Source: an uncultured Bacillota bacterium
GTDB taxonomy: Bacteria > Bacillota > Clostridia > Tissierellales > Tepidimicrobiaceae
DNA: 29,801 nt
Assembly: GCA_937967955.1 (NCBI GenBank)
Contig: CALBUB010000052.1
Location: 1 to 29,801, forward strand
Direction of reading: 5' to 3'
Part shown: positions 1 through 7,513 of the stretch, piece after piece
Layout of the letters: each line of letters opens with the position of its first letter
How positions within the stretch are numbered: position 1 is the first letter of the stretch
Notes under the pieces: generated by a model
Databases searched by the model: none
What the model saw: only the letters and a program-made list of their open reading frames with translations
Told to the model about the DNA's origin: nothing
Translations under genes and position numbers: made by a program

Positions 1-298
1 CTTAATCCATTTATTACTAATGTACCCCATAGGGGTATCTTTAAACATAATAAAACAATTTTTTTAATTTTTTTCGAAAACACTATCAATTATCCATTTT
101 ATTTTTTCCATTTACATGTATAGCCTTAATAAAAAAATTTGCACTATAAATATTATAGTACAAAAATAAAACTAACAGTACTCCAAATCCATATGAATTT
201 ACTATATAATTGATATTTATCCATAATATATAAAAATATTTCAAATATTAGAAACAGGGAGCTTACTTTATAAAACCTCTAAAACAATTACAATAAAT
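1..298. other. Gene-free AT-rich left edge
   Basis: No reading frame with a ribosome site is visible here. The stretch is rich in A/T runs and contains one striking palindrome (23-37, listed separately). It is probably the promoter region of a gene lying beyond the left edge plus filler downstream of the holin-like gene. Confidence 0.5.
23..37. promoter_or_regulatory. CsoR/CstR-like operator palindrome
   Basis: TACCCC-ATA-GGGGTA is a perfect 6+6 inverted repeat with a 3-base centre. CsoR-family repressors (copper CsoR, persulfide CstR, formaldehyde FrmR) bind AT-flanked C/G-tract sites of this kind. A related repeat sits in the glutaredoxin promoter at 1368-1384. The controlled gene is presumably outside the window to the left. 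The regulator itself is not in the window, so the assignment is by motif resemblance only. Confidence 0.45.
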
Positions 299-327
299 AA
301 AAGCCCTCTATTGTTAGAGGGCTTTTA
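299..327 (-). terminator. Terminator of the holin-like gene
   Basis: AAAAGCCCTCTA and TAGAGGGCTTTT form a 12-bp stem with a 4-base loop. The stop codon of the leftward gene at 325-327 lies at the base of the stem, and on the minus strand the stem ends in a U run. Confidence 0.85.
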
Positions 328-714
328 CATGGCTCTGCCAGGGATTATTACATCGATTATTCCTATAACTAAAGCTCCAATTATGGCTCCCCAAACTGAT
401 ATATTAAAGCCTGGTACTATAAACTTGGTAGCATATAGGATTATTGCTGCTACTATAAAGCCTGTTATTCCTCTTCCAAAAGGACTTGCATTGACTCCAG
501 TAAATCTTTGAATTAAATAGTCTAATACTGCTATAACTACTGCAGCCATTATTAAGCTCCATATATTATCTATAGAAAAACCAGGGGTTAGAAAAGCTGC
601 AATTCCTACTACTATTGATGTAACTATTAATCTAATTATAAGTTCACCAATACTCCAATCGCCAGTCCTATTGTCCCTGGCATCTCTATTTCTGTCATGA
701 TTGTTATTTTCCAT
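325..714 (-). CDS. Phage holin 4 family (YvlD-like) membrane protein
   Basis: This 129-residue integral membrane protein has a short polar Asn/Asp/Arg-rich N-terminus (about residues 1-18) followed by four hydrophobic helices. It carries the repeated 'PGF' turns (LTPGFSI, IVPGFNI) and C-terminal 'VIIPG' typical of the PF04020 holin-4 superfamily. Despite the name, chromosomal members such as YvlD are not lysis proteins; their role is unsettled, possibly linked to envelope stress. The start is set at the ATG at 714, seven bases after a strong AGGAGGTG at 721-728; a GTG at 723 overlaps that ribosome site and is rejected. It stands alone, with its own terminator directly after the stop codon. 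Family assignment is by sequence pattern. Confidence 0.8.
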   Translation of the reverse strand: MENNNHDRNRDARDNRTGDWSIGELIIRLIVTSIVVGIAAFLTPGFSIDNIWSLIMAAVVIAVLDYLIQRFTGVNASPFGRGITGFIVAAIILYATKFIVPGFNISVWGAIIGALVIGIIDVIIPGRAM

Positions 715-779
715 AAAAAACACCTCCTGCTATAAGAATAACCAATTTGCGCTTTTTTATACGTAAATAATTATTTTAA

Positions 780-808
780 TTGTAGCTGTCTTGTGTTATA
801 CTTATAAT
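780..808 (+). promoter_or_regulatory. Promoter of the DUF1858 gene
   Basis: TTGTAG at 780-785 and TATAAT at 803-808 are separated by 17 bases, about 50 bases upstream of the ATG at 860. It fits a vegetative sigma-A promoter with a weak -35. Confidence 0.55.
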
Positions 809-859
809 ATATTTGGGTAAATAAAATATGAGTATATAGAATAGTTGAGGAGGTTTAAA

Positions 860-1045
860 ATGGAAATTACTAAGGACACTCTAATAGGGGAAATTATCCG
901 CAACAAGCCTGAGGCAGTAGATACTTTGTTAAGTTTTGGATTAGGATGTATTGGATGTCCTGCAAGCCAAATGGAATCCTTAGAAGAAGCTGCAATGGTG
1001 CATGGTATAGATCTAAACGAATTACTAGAAGCATTAAATTCATAA
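860..1045 (+). CDS. DUF1858 redox-disulfide domain protein
   Basis: This 61-residue protein matches the DUF1858 / 'hybrid cluster protein-associated redox disulfide' family: an N-terminal ITKDTLIGEII helix, 'PEAVDTLLSFGLGCIGCP' with a CxxC pair at residues 32-35, then a C-terminal helix that includes the conserved LEEAAMVHG. The family is thought to sense or carry redox equivalents; no substrate is known. The ATG at 860 follows GAGGAGG at 846-852; an upstream TTG at 845 overlaps that ribosome site. It is convergent with a glutaredoxin-like gene and shares its terminator, so a redox or sulfur-stress context is plausible (inference). Confidence 0.85.
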   Translation: MEITKDTLIGEIIRNKPEAVDTLLSFGLGCIGCPASQMESLEEAAMVHGIDLNELLEALNS

Positions 1046-1087
1046 GAAAAAATCCCCTTTTGCAATTGCAAAAGGGGATTTTTTTAT
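1046..1087. terminator. Bidirectional terminator between DUF1858 and glutaredoxin genes
   Basis: AAATCCCCTTTTGC and GCAAAAGGGGATTT form a long, nearly loopless stem flanked by A and T runs, so it can end transcripts arriving from either side. Confidence 0.9.
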
Positions 1088-1091
1088 TTTG

Positions 1092-1325
1092 TTATAAACC
1101 TAGAAGTTGGTCAATCTTGTCCTTATTGAAGCCAACTACTTCTTCTCCATCAATTAGTATAACTGGTACTCCCATATGTCCCATCTTCATCAATTCTTTT
1201 CTAGCTTCTGGGTCCTCTTGAATGTTTTTCTCAGTATAGGATATACCTTTTTCTTGGAAATAATCCTTTGCTGCTACACAATATGCACAAGTATTACTTG
1301 TGTAAATTATTACATCCTTTGCCAT
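1092..1325 (-). CDS. Glutaredoxin-like (NrdH/YruB type) thiol oxidoreductase
   Basis: This 77-residue single thioredoxin-fold protein has the active site CAYC at residues 13-16, the cis-proline segment 'GVPVILIDGEEVVGF' and a C-terminal helix. It lacks any extension, as expected for NrdH/YruB-type glutaredoxins of anaerobes. Such proteins reduce disulfides or per-thiolated partners, drawing electrons from thioredoxin reductase or low-molecular thiols; the partner is not known here. A GAGGAGGAG ribosome site lies about seven bases before the ATG. Its promoter contains a CsoR/CstR-like palindrome, suggesting induction by metal or reactive sulfur. A gene symbol is not justified. Confidence 0.88.
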   Translation of the reverse strand: MAKDVIIYTSNTCAYCVAAKDYFQEKGISYTEKNIQEDPEARKELMKMGHMGVPVILIDGEEVVGFNKDKIDQLLGL

Positions 1326-1364
1326 TGTAACTCCTCCTCTATTCTAAACTGTATTCCTTTTATG

Positions 1365-1394
1365 ATTATACCCCAATAGGGTATGTTATAACAA
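1365..1394 (-). promoter_or_regulatory. Glutaredoxin promoter with embedded CsoR/CstR-like operator
   Basis: On the minus strand TTGTTA (1389-1394) and TATAAT (1365-1370) form a promoter with an 18-base spacer. The inverted repeat ATACCC-N5-GGGTAT (1368-1384) fills the spacer and overlaps the -10 box, a position where a bound repressor would block RNA polymerase. The half-sites match those of the palindrome at 23-37. The repressor is not encoded in the window. Confidence 0.55.
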
Positions 1395-1583
1395 TATAAT
1401 TTTTTCTTTAATATATACTACCCTGTTTAAAATTTATTAATCAAAATTCAATTAACAAAGCTAATTTATTTGAGTATATAATTTATAGTACATATAAGTA
1501 TATAATATATTATAGTTAGTGTATTATAGAAATATTTTATAGATATATTTCAAAAACTAAATACTATTGAAAAGGATGGTAAT

Positions 1584-1850
1584 ATGCTGAAAAACTATAT
1601 GGAAATTCTAGTAGACGAAATATACGATGAAATAAGTGGAAACTATAAAATATGCAATAATGAAAAATGTATCCACAATATAAAAGCTGTAGCACTAAAT
1701 AATCTACAACCTAAATACTTTACTACTGATGCTAGCGAAGCTGAAAAAAAGGCCTTCCTATTGGACAAGCAAAGGCGTATAAGTGTAATGGCTAGCATCA
1801 TTGAAGCAAAGAAAACCGTATGTGATGATTGCAAAAAAAATGAGGATTAA
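1584..1850 (+). CDS. comFB: ComFB family protein
   Basis: This 88-residue protein matches the ComFB family (PF10719): an N-terminal 'MEILVDEIYDEI' helix, a CxxxxC pair (CNNEKC, residues 24-29), the family hallmark 'ALNNLQPKYF', and a C-terminal CDDC. The four cysteines fit a zinc site. In Bacillus ComFB is encoded with competence genes but is dispensable; some relatives have been reported to bind cyclic dinucleotides. The ribosome site (AAGGATGG) is modest. It is monocistronic here, with no other competence genes nearby, so a competence role is not implied. The 1498-1507 segment repeats the 1473-1482 segment (AGTATATAAT), and both offer -10-like sequences upstream. Confidence 0.85.
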   Translation: MLKNYMEILVDEIYDEISGNYKICNNEKCIHNIKAVALNNLQPKYFTTDASEAEKKAFLLDKQRRISVMASIIEAKKTVCDDCKKNED

Positions 1851-1866
1851 TTGTCCTCATTTTTTT
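1835..1866. terminator. Terminator after comFB, bidirectional
   Basis: A-run plus TGAGGA (1841-1846) pairs with TCCTCA plus T-run (1854-1866), with a 7-base loop containing the comFB stop codon. It can also serve the leftward gene that ends at 1886. Confidence 0.8.
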
Positions 1867-1885
1867 ATCTATTAAAAATTTAAGT

Positions 1886-3235
1886 CTACTCTACAGGTAT
1901 CATTGGATTTATTGGGTATATTACCTTTCCAGTTAAAGGATCTATATAAAGTATCCAATAACCTACTCCATCAATAGAGTCATACCAAGTGTTAAAACCT
2001 GTAATTCCCTTAAAGGGATGTTCCTCTGTGGTGAATTTGCCTGGAATAGCATATACATAGTATTTAGCTTGGTTACCTTCAGAATATATGCCAAATAGAT
2101 AGTGGCCATATTTTTTAATTTGCTCTAGGCATGTGGTAGCATTGTACATAAATGGATACTTATAATTGGCACTTAAAAGATAGTTATAATAGGGCAAAAA
2201 GCCTCTATAAGAACCACTGCCATTATCATCTATTCTCCACCAAGTATAACCATGTAGATATATTTTAAAAGGCTGTACTTGTGGGAAATACTTTAATACA
2301 CTCAATATATACTCGGTCATTTGCTTTTTGTGATTTAGCCTTCTTATATATTCAATTTGATCATAAGTATGGGTGTGATACTTATAAGCCTCTTGAAATT
2401 GATAGCTGGCCCTTTCATCTTCAATTTCCATATCTTCTACCAGCCCTTGGTCCCTTTCTTCAAGCCTACTTATATCTTCCTCAACTTTTTCTTCAGCCTT
2501 TAATTTGTCTTCTTGTATATCATATTCCTTCTTATCTTCAACTTCCTTAACAGCTTCTTCTACTTCCTCTTCAACTTCTTCTAACTGTTTATCTACTTCT
2601 CCTTCAGCCTTTTCTTCAGCTTTTTCAGCTACTTCTTCAATGTCTTTTTCTCCCTTTTCTTCCACTACTTCCTCATAAGGTTCACTTTGAGGAGTTTGAG
2701 GGAAAAAGCCCATAGGAAAGTATTGGGACAGCTCCTTATCTTTCTTACTGTCCTCAACTTCTTCCAACTGTTCCTCTATTTCTAAGGCTTGGTCTAATTC
2801 TTCTTTTTCCTCTGTTTTTGTATCCACTGATAAAATAGCTTCCACATACCTTTCTAAAACTTTACTAGCCTTATTTATATAGCCAGCCAATAGTATATGG
2901 CCATCCCTTCTTAGGAGGAGGCCATCTAACCTATCCATTGGAAAGCCTTTTTGCTCTATATCCTTTAAATTAATGGCTATCTCCTCTCTCCCTCTGCCCC
3001 TTTCATCGGTAAATATTTTTCCTATATTCAACTCCTGTACTTCTCCATCCTTTTCCATAAGGAAATACACATTGTATTGTTCTTCTGCTTCACAATTTTC
3101 CAGCTTCAATCTGAGTAGCCCTTTATTGCCTTTTACCTCTATCCTCCCATGCCCCTTAGGACTAAGCCCTTCTATATTGGTATAGTCATCTTTTAGGATT
3201 ACAAATTTTCTAAAGTATGTAAAATCCCCTGGCAT
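1886..3235 (-). CDS. Glu-rich two-domain protein of unknown function
   Basis: I do not recognise a named family for this 449-residue protein. Three parts are visible. Residues about 1-135 form a beta-rich domain (GHGRIEVKGNKGLLRLKLEN ... GLLLRRDGHILLAGYI). Residues about 140-285 are a low-complexity, strongly acidic Glu/Lys segment likely to be coiled coil or disordered. Residues about 290-449 form a Tyr/Trp-rich C-terminal domain ending in 'GYWILYIDPLTGKVIYPINP'. No signal peptide or membrane helix is seen. Similar N- and C-terminal blocks occur, from memory, in uncharacterised proteins of spore-forming clostridia, so a spore-layer role is possible but unproven. The ATG at 3235 sits 7 bases after AGGAGG; a TTG just upstream is too close. 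It is last in the metG-tatD-rnmV-ksgA operon, about where B. subtilis has yabG. Confidence 0.7.
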   Translation of the reverse strand: MPGDFTYFRKFVILKDDYTNIEGLSPKGHGRIEVKGNKGLLRLKLENCEAEEQYNVYFLMEKDGEVQELNIGKIFTDERGRGREEIAINLKDIEQKGFPMDRLDGLLLRRDGHILLAGYINKASKVLERYVEAILSVDTKTEEKEELDQALEIEEQLEEVEDSKKDKELSQYFPMGFFPQTPQSEPYEEVVEEKGEKDIEEVAEKAEEKAEGEVDKQLEEVEEEVEEAVKEVEDKKEYDIQEDKLKAEEKVEEDISRLEERDQGLVEDMEIEDERASYQFQEAYKYHTHTYDQIEYIRRLNHKKQMTEYILSVLKYFPQVQPFKIYLHGYTWWRIDDNGSGSYRGFLPYYNYLLSANYKYPFMYNATTCLEQIKKYGHYLFGIYSEGNQAKYYVYAIPGKFTTEEHPFKGITGFNTWYDSIDGVGYWILYIDPLTGKVIYPINPMIPVE

Positions 3236-3265
3236 CAATTAACCTCCTTTTTAACCTTTATAGTA

Positions 3266-4132
3266 CTAATATATGTTCAAGGAGGCTAATCTTTCACTAA
3301 TCTTAATAAAATCTTCCATTTTTAAATTTTCTGCCCTCTCCCTTAGGGGGATATTACATTCCTCTAAAAGCTGTTTAATAATCTCCTTATCCACCCCTAG
3401 CTGACTTCCTAAGGAATTTAGTATGGTTTTTCTCCTCTGGTTGAAAGCAGCTTTTACTACTTTAAAAAATACTTTTTTATCTACTGGCTCAATTGCCTTC
3501 TTAAGAGTTAATTTTACTACAGCTGAATCCACCTTTGGTTTAGGCATAAACACAGTCCTAGGCACTGAAAGGAGGGTTTCTACATTACAGTAGAAATTTA
3601 CAAATACAGTAAGAGAGCCATATTGTTTAGTGCCAGGCTTTGCCACAAGCCTTTCTGCCACTTCCTTTTGAATCATAACAGTTATGGCTTCAATATTTAA
3701 ATCCCTTTCAATAAGCATGGCTATTATAGGGGTAGTTACATAGTAAGGTAGGTTGGCCACTACCTTAATAGGGCCTCCACCTAATTTTTCATCTATTAGC
3801 TTTTCCAAATCTACCTTCAATATATCCCCTTGGACTATTTCCACATTATTATAAGCTGCTAAAGTTTCATCTAGTATAGGAAGAAGGCTTTTATCTATTT
3901 CAACAGCCACTACCTTTTTACAATTTAGAGCCAACTCTTCCGTTAAAGTTCCTATACCTGGCCCTATTTCTAGTACATAGTCTTCTTTTCCTATGTTAGC
4001 CTTTTCTACTATATTTCTAACTATATTTCCATCTATAAGAAAATTCTGCCCTAACTGTTTTGAAAACTTAAAACCAAATCTATCCAATATTTCCTTTACA
4101 TACTTAGGGGAGTACAACCTTTTATCCTTCAT
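3266..4132 (-). CDS. rsmA: 16S rRNA dimethyladenosine transferase RsmA/KsgA
   Basis: RsmA uses S-adenosylmethionine to dimethylate two adjacent adenines in helix 45 of 16S rRNA during late 30S assembly. The 288-residue protein shows 'QNFLID' near the start, the SAM motif 'LEIGPGIGTLTEEL', the acidic ribose contact 'VVAVEID', and the catalytic motif 'NLPYYVTTPI'. It ends with the family's small helical C-terminal domain. Length is normal. Its ATG lies 11 bases inside the end of rnmV, so the two are translationally coupled, as in B. subtilis rnmV-ksgA. Loss of this enzyme gives kasugamycin resistance in other bacteria. Confidence 0.97.
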   Translation of the reverse strand: MKDKRLYSPKYVKEILDRFGFKFSKQLGQNFLIDGNIVRNIVEKANIGKEDYVLEIGPGIGTLTEELALNCKKVVAVEIDKSLLPILDETLAAYNNVEIVQGDILKVDLEKLIDEKLGGGPIKVVANLPYYVTTPIIAMLIERDLNIEAITVMIQKEVAERLVAKPGTKQYGSLTVFVNFYCNVETLLSVPRTVFMPKPKVDSAVVKLTLKKAIEPVDKKVFFKVVKAAFNQRRKTILNSLGSQLGVDKEIIKQLLEECNIPLRERAENLKMEDFIKISERLASLNIY

Positions 4133-4667
4133 CCTCTTCTATCCTTTCCAATGCTCTTATTAGTTCCTCTCTTGTAATACCGAAATTGTTTAAGCGGTTT
4201 AGAAACTGCTTAGCATTACAATAACCTATACCAAGTAATTCTCCAAGTAGTTCTCTCCTTTTACTGCTGTTTTCTCCTCCAACTAAACCTAAGTCTATTA
4301 AGTCTTTTTTAGTGAACTCTTCCCTTTTCTTAAGTATTTCTGGCCTAGCCTTTAAAATGGCCTCTTGTATATCTTCTTTAGTAGCATTTTCCACACCAAT
4401 ATTCCCTTTCTTTAAGGCTTTTCCTTGCTTGATAAAAGCATGCTTGCAGTTTTTAATGTGCTTAGTCAAATCCTTTCTTATCTTTTCTCCAGCATAATCT
4501 GGGTCCGTTAATATTATGATGCCTCTTTTCTCAGACATCCTCTTAAGATTTTCAATAAATTTCTTGTCATAACCAAAACCTCCAGTGGCTATGACCTCTG
4601 CATCTACAGCACTTTTCACTGCAGCAATATCATCCTTACCTTCTACTACTATTATCTCTTTTATCAT
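4122..4667 (-). CDS. rnmV: Ribonuclease M5 (5S rRNA maturation)
   Basis: RNase M5 trims both sides of the 5S rRNA precursor in low-GC Firmicutes. This 181-residue protein has the Toprim nuclease fold: 'VVEGKDD' at residues 7-13 supplies the catalytic Glu, and 'ILTDPDYAGEKIRK' supplies the DxD metal site. The C-terminal DUF4093 region (LIDLGLVGG...RRELLGELLGIGY) is present. The ATG at 4667 follows AGGAGT by 8 bases; a GTG at 4673 is too close to it. No rRNA gene lies in the window. It overlaps rsmA and follows tatD after a short hairpin-containing gap. Confidence 0.95.
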   Translation of the reverse strand: MIKEIIVVEGKDDIAAVKSAVDAEVIATGGFGYDKKFIENLKRMSEKRGIIILTDPDYAGEKIRKDLTKHIKNCKHAFIKQGKALKKGNIGVENATKEDIQEAILKARPEILKKREEFTKKDLIDLGLVGGENSSKRRELLGELLGIGYCNAKQFLNRLNNFGITREELIRALERIEEDEG

Positions 4668-4702
4668 AAACACTTACTCCTTCTATTCAATTCATAATGA
4701 AT

Positions 4703-4732
4703 ATAAGACAAGGGATATATCCCCTGTCTTAT
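4703..4732 (-). terminator. Hairpin between tatD and rnmV
   Basis: A 13- to 15-bp stem (ATAAGACA... with GGGATATATCCC at the tip) overlaps the tatD stop codon. The one imperfect pair is A:C on the plus strand but G:U in the leftward transcript, so the structure favours the minus-strand RNA. The U tract after it is poor, so it may be a weak attenuator or a processing/stability element rather than a full terminator. Confidence 0.45.
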
Positions 4733-5496
4733 TTTATCCTGAAAAGCTTTTTAGTATTTTCCGCAGTCCTCTTTGCTACCTCTTCAAAGGAAAGCCCTTT
4801 TATTTCAGCTATTGTTTCTGCTACATATCTTACATACTTAGGCTCATTCCTTTTCCCCCTATAGGGAACTGGTGTTAGATAGGGGGAATCTGTTTCTATT
4901 AAAAGTTTATCTAAAGGTATAGCTTCTGCCACTTCTTTTGGCTTTATAGCCTTTTTGAAAGTTACAGGTCCAGCTAAAGATATATAAAAGCCTAGCTTTA
5001 TATACTCCATAGCCATTTCCACACTGCCAGAGTAACAGTGTATTACTCCTGTAAGGCTTCCATCCTGAGCTTCCTTAAGTATCTCATAGGTATCACCAGC
5101 TGCATCCCTAGAATGGATTATAACTGGAAGGCCTACTTCTTTTGCAAGCTTTAATTGTTCCCTAAACCATTTCCTCTGCACATCCCTTGGAGAATTGTCA
5201 TAGTAGTAATCTAGGCCTATTTCTCCTATGGCTATTACCTTATCCCTATTTGCAAAGGACCTTAGTATATCTATTGTGGCTTCATCTACTTCAGATGCAG
5301 AGTGGGGATGGACTCCCACTGCTGCATATATATTTTCATATTCTTCTGCCAGGGCTACTGCTTTTATACTGCTGTTTAAATCTCCTCCTGGATTTATTAC
5401 CAGTTCAACTCCTGCTTTTTTAAGGTCTTTAATAAGTTTATCTCTATCCCTATCAAACCTACTGTCATCTAGATGTGCATGGCTATCTATTAACAT
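4729..5496 (-). CDS. tatD: TatD family metal-dependent DNase (YabD)
   Basis: This 255-residue TIM-barrel hydrolase has the family's metal ligands in order: HxH in 'IDSHAHLDD' (residues 3-11), Glu in 'IGEIGLDYYYD', His in 'PVIIHSRDA', His in 'GVIHCYSGS' and Asp in 'IETDSPYLTP'. TatD proteins are 3'-5' exonucleases or deoxyribonucleases implicated in DNA repair and fragment clearance. It follows metG by 12 bases, and its AAGGAGAT ribosome site overlaps the end of metG. The metS-yabD order is the same in B. subtilis. Confidence 0.95.
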   Translation of the reverse strand: MLIDSHAHLDDSRFDRDRDKLIKDLKKAGVELVINPGGDLNSSIKAVALAEEYENIYAAVGVHPHSASEVDEATIDILRSFANRDKVIAIGEIGLDYYYDNSPRDVQRKWFREQLKLAKEVGLPVIIHSRDAAGDTYEILKEAQDGSLTGVIHCYSGSVEMAMEYIKLGFYISLAGPVTFKKAIKPKEVAEAIPLDKLLIETDSPYLTPVPYRGKRNEPKYVRYVAETIAEIKGLSFEEVAKRTAENTKKLFRIK

Positions 5497-5508
5497 ATTT
5501 CCATCTCC

Positions 5509-7434
5509 TTATGAAATAGTAGCTCCTGCTTCAATATCTTCTAAAGTAGATACTAAGGTTAGCTTACCATCCTTTTCAGCAGCCAATATCATACCTTTTG
5601 ATTCTACTCCTCTTAATTTTACTGGTTGTAAATTAGTTACAACTACAACTTTTTTGCCTACCAGGTCTTCTTTTGAATAGTATTTTTTTATTCCTGATAC
5701 TACTTGCCTTGTTTCATCTCCAACTTTAAGCTTAAGCACTAGAAGCTTATCAGCATTAGGATGGTCTTCTACATCTATAACTTCTGCCACCTTTAGTTGA
5801 ACCTTAGCAAAATCATCTATGGTAATATATTCTTCCTCTTCTTCTAGCTGCTTACTTCTTTCTTCTATTAACTTTTGATTTGCCTCTTCCCATCTGGCTA
5901 ACTCTTTGTCTATATCCAGTCTTGGGAATAGTGCTTTACCCTTATTCACCTTAGTACCTGCTTTTATTATACCCCATTTACTAGATGTTTCCCAATTAGC
6001 TTCTTGATCAAAACCAATTTGTTTGAATATCTCTTTAGCTGTATTCTCCATAAATGGACTGATTAGTGTAGCTATAATCCTAATGCTTTCAGTTAGATTA
6101 TATAGTACTGTGTCCAATCTATCCTTCTTGCCTTCCTTTATGAGTATCCAAGGAGTAGTTTCATCTATATACTTATTAGTTCTCCTTATTACTTTCCAAA
6201 TCTCCTCTAAAGCTTGGGAGAAGTTTAAATCATCCATATATTTTTCAACTTTAGCCTTAGTATCTATGGCCATTTCTACTAAAGAGTCATCTACTTCTTC
6301 TTTTAATACTGGCTCAGGAAGTATGCCCTCATTATATTTGTTAACCATTGTGACAGTTCTACTTACTAAGTTTCCTAAATCATTAGCCAAGTCTGAGTTA
6401 AACCTTTGTAGGAATTTCTCTTTATTAAAGGAACCATCTTGGCCAAAGGAAAACTCTCTTAATAGGAAGTATCTAAAGGCATCTATGCCATAAAGTTCAA
6501 TTATTGGTTCAGGATAGATAACATTGCCCTTAGATTTAGACATTTTATCATTGTCGAATAATATCCAGCCATGGCCAAATACCTTTTTAGGTATTTCTAA
6601 GCCTAAAGCCATTAACAGAGCTGGCCAAATAATAGTGTGGAACCTGACTATTTCCTTGCCTACTAGATGAAGATTTGCAGGCCAGAATTTCTTAAAGTTT
6701 TCATCATTATCCGTACCATAGCCTAAAGCTGTAATATAGCAGGCTAATGCATCTATCCATACGTATACCACATGTTTTGGATCAAAGGGAACTTTTACTC
6801 CCCAATCGAAAGTACTTCTAGATACAGAAATATCCTCTAAGCCTTCCTCTAGGAAGTTTTTAATCATCTCATTTCTTCTAGTTTCAGGCTGTAAGAAATC
6901 TGGATTTTCTTCAAATAGCTGGATTATCTTATCCCTGTATTTGGATAGTCTGAAGAAGTAAGCTTCTTCCTTTGTTAAATGAACTTCCCTACCACAATCA
7001 GGACATTTCCCATCCTCCAGCTGGCTTTCAGTCCAGAAGGATTCACAAGGTGTACAATACCAGCCTTCATAATAGGATTTATATATATCCCCTTGTTCAT
7101 ATAGCTTTGTAAATATCTTTTGTACTACTTCTTCATGTTCCTTATCAGTAGTCCTTATGAATTTATCATAGGATATTCCTAGCATACTCCAAAGCTTCTT
7201 TATATTTTCAACTATCATATCCACATAGGCCTTAGGTTCCATATTGTTTTCCTTAGCCTTTTGCTCAATCTTTTGGCCGTGCTCATCAGAACCAGTTACC
7301 AAGTATACTTCATAGCCTTGGGCCTGCTTAAACTTCTTCAATGTATCAGCAGCAACAGTAGTATAAGTATGGCCTATATGAAGGTTATCACTTGGATAAT
7401 ATATAGGTGTTGTCAAATAGTATCTCTTAGTCAT
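5509..7434 (-). CDS. metG: Methionyl-tRNA synthetase with C-terminal tRNA-binding domain
   Basis: MetRS attaches methionine to both initiator and elongator tRNA-Met. The 641-residue protein has HIGH at residues 19-22, KMSKS at 297-301, and a zinc knuckle formed by C127, C130, C144 and C147, all within a class I Rossmann core. The last 105 residues (from about 536) form an EMAP/Trbp111-like tRNA-binding and dimerisation domain. The ATG at 7434 follows GGAGGG. The frame runs 39 codons further upstream, but that stretch is the T-box terminator region, so it is not coding. Expression should rise when tRNA-Met is uncharged, through the leader at 7479-7745. Confidence 0.97.
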   Translation of the reverse strand: MTKRYYLTTPIYYPSDNLHIGHTYTTVAADTLKKFKQAQGYEVYLVTGSDEHGQKIEQKAKENNMEPKAYVDMIVENIKKLWSMLGISYDKFIRTTDKEHEEVVQKIFTKLYEQGDIYKSYYEGWYCTPCESFWTESQLEDGKCPDCGREVHLTKEEAYFFRLSKYRDKIIQLFEENPDFLQPETRRNEMIKNFLEEGLEDISVSRSTFDWGVKVPFDPKHVVYVWIDALACYITALGYGTDNDENFKKFWPANLHLVGKEIVRFHTIIWPALLMALGLEIPKKVFGHGWILFDNDKMSKSKGNVIYPEPIIELYGIDAFRYFLLREFSFGQDGSFNKEKFLQRFNSDLANDLGNLVSRTVTMVNKYNEGILPEPVLKEEVDDSLVEMAIDTKAKVEKYMDDLNFSQALEEIWKVIRRTNKYIDETTPWILIKEGKKDRLDTVLYNLTESIRIIATLISPFMENTAKEIFKQIGFDQEANWETSSKWGIIKAGTKVNKGKALFPRLDIDKELARWEEANQKLIEERSKQLEEEEEYITIDDFAKVQLKVAEVIDVEDHPNADKLLVLKLKVGDETRQVVSGIKKYYSKEDLVGKKVVVVTNLQPVKLRGVESKGMILAAEKDGKLTLVSTLEDIEAGATIS

Positions 7435-7478
7435 TACCTTCCCTCCTCTAATATGTACTTTTATCATAGGCTTAACTA

Positions 7479-7513
7479 CAAAAAGCCTCCATCTCCATAT
7501 AGAGACGAAGGCT
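7479..7513 (-). terminator. T-box leader terminator upstream of metG
   Basis: On the minus strand AGCCTTCGTCTC pairs with GGAGATGGAGGCT and is followed by TTTTTGT. The hairpin lies just downstream of the T-box sequence and 45 bases before the metG start, the expected regulated terminator. Confidence 0.85.

Noticed and set aside
325..714. Prophage remnant suggested by the 'holin' family name
   Set aside because: No other phage genes are nearby; chromosomal PF04020 proteins are common and not lysis proteins.
1886..3235. YabG spore protease, from its place after ksgA
   Set aside because: The sequence has no resemblance to YabG; position alone is not enough.
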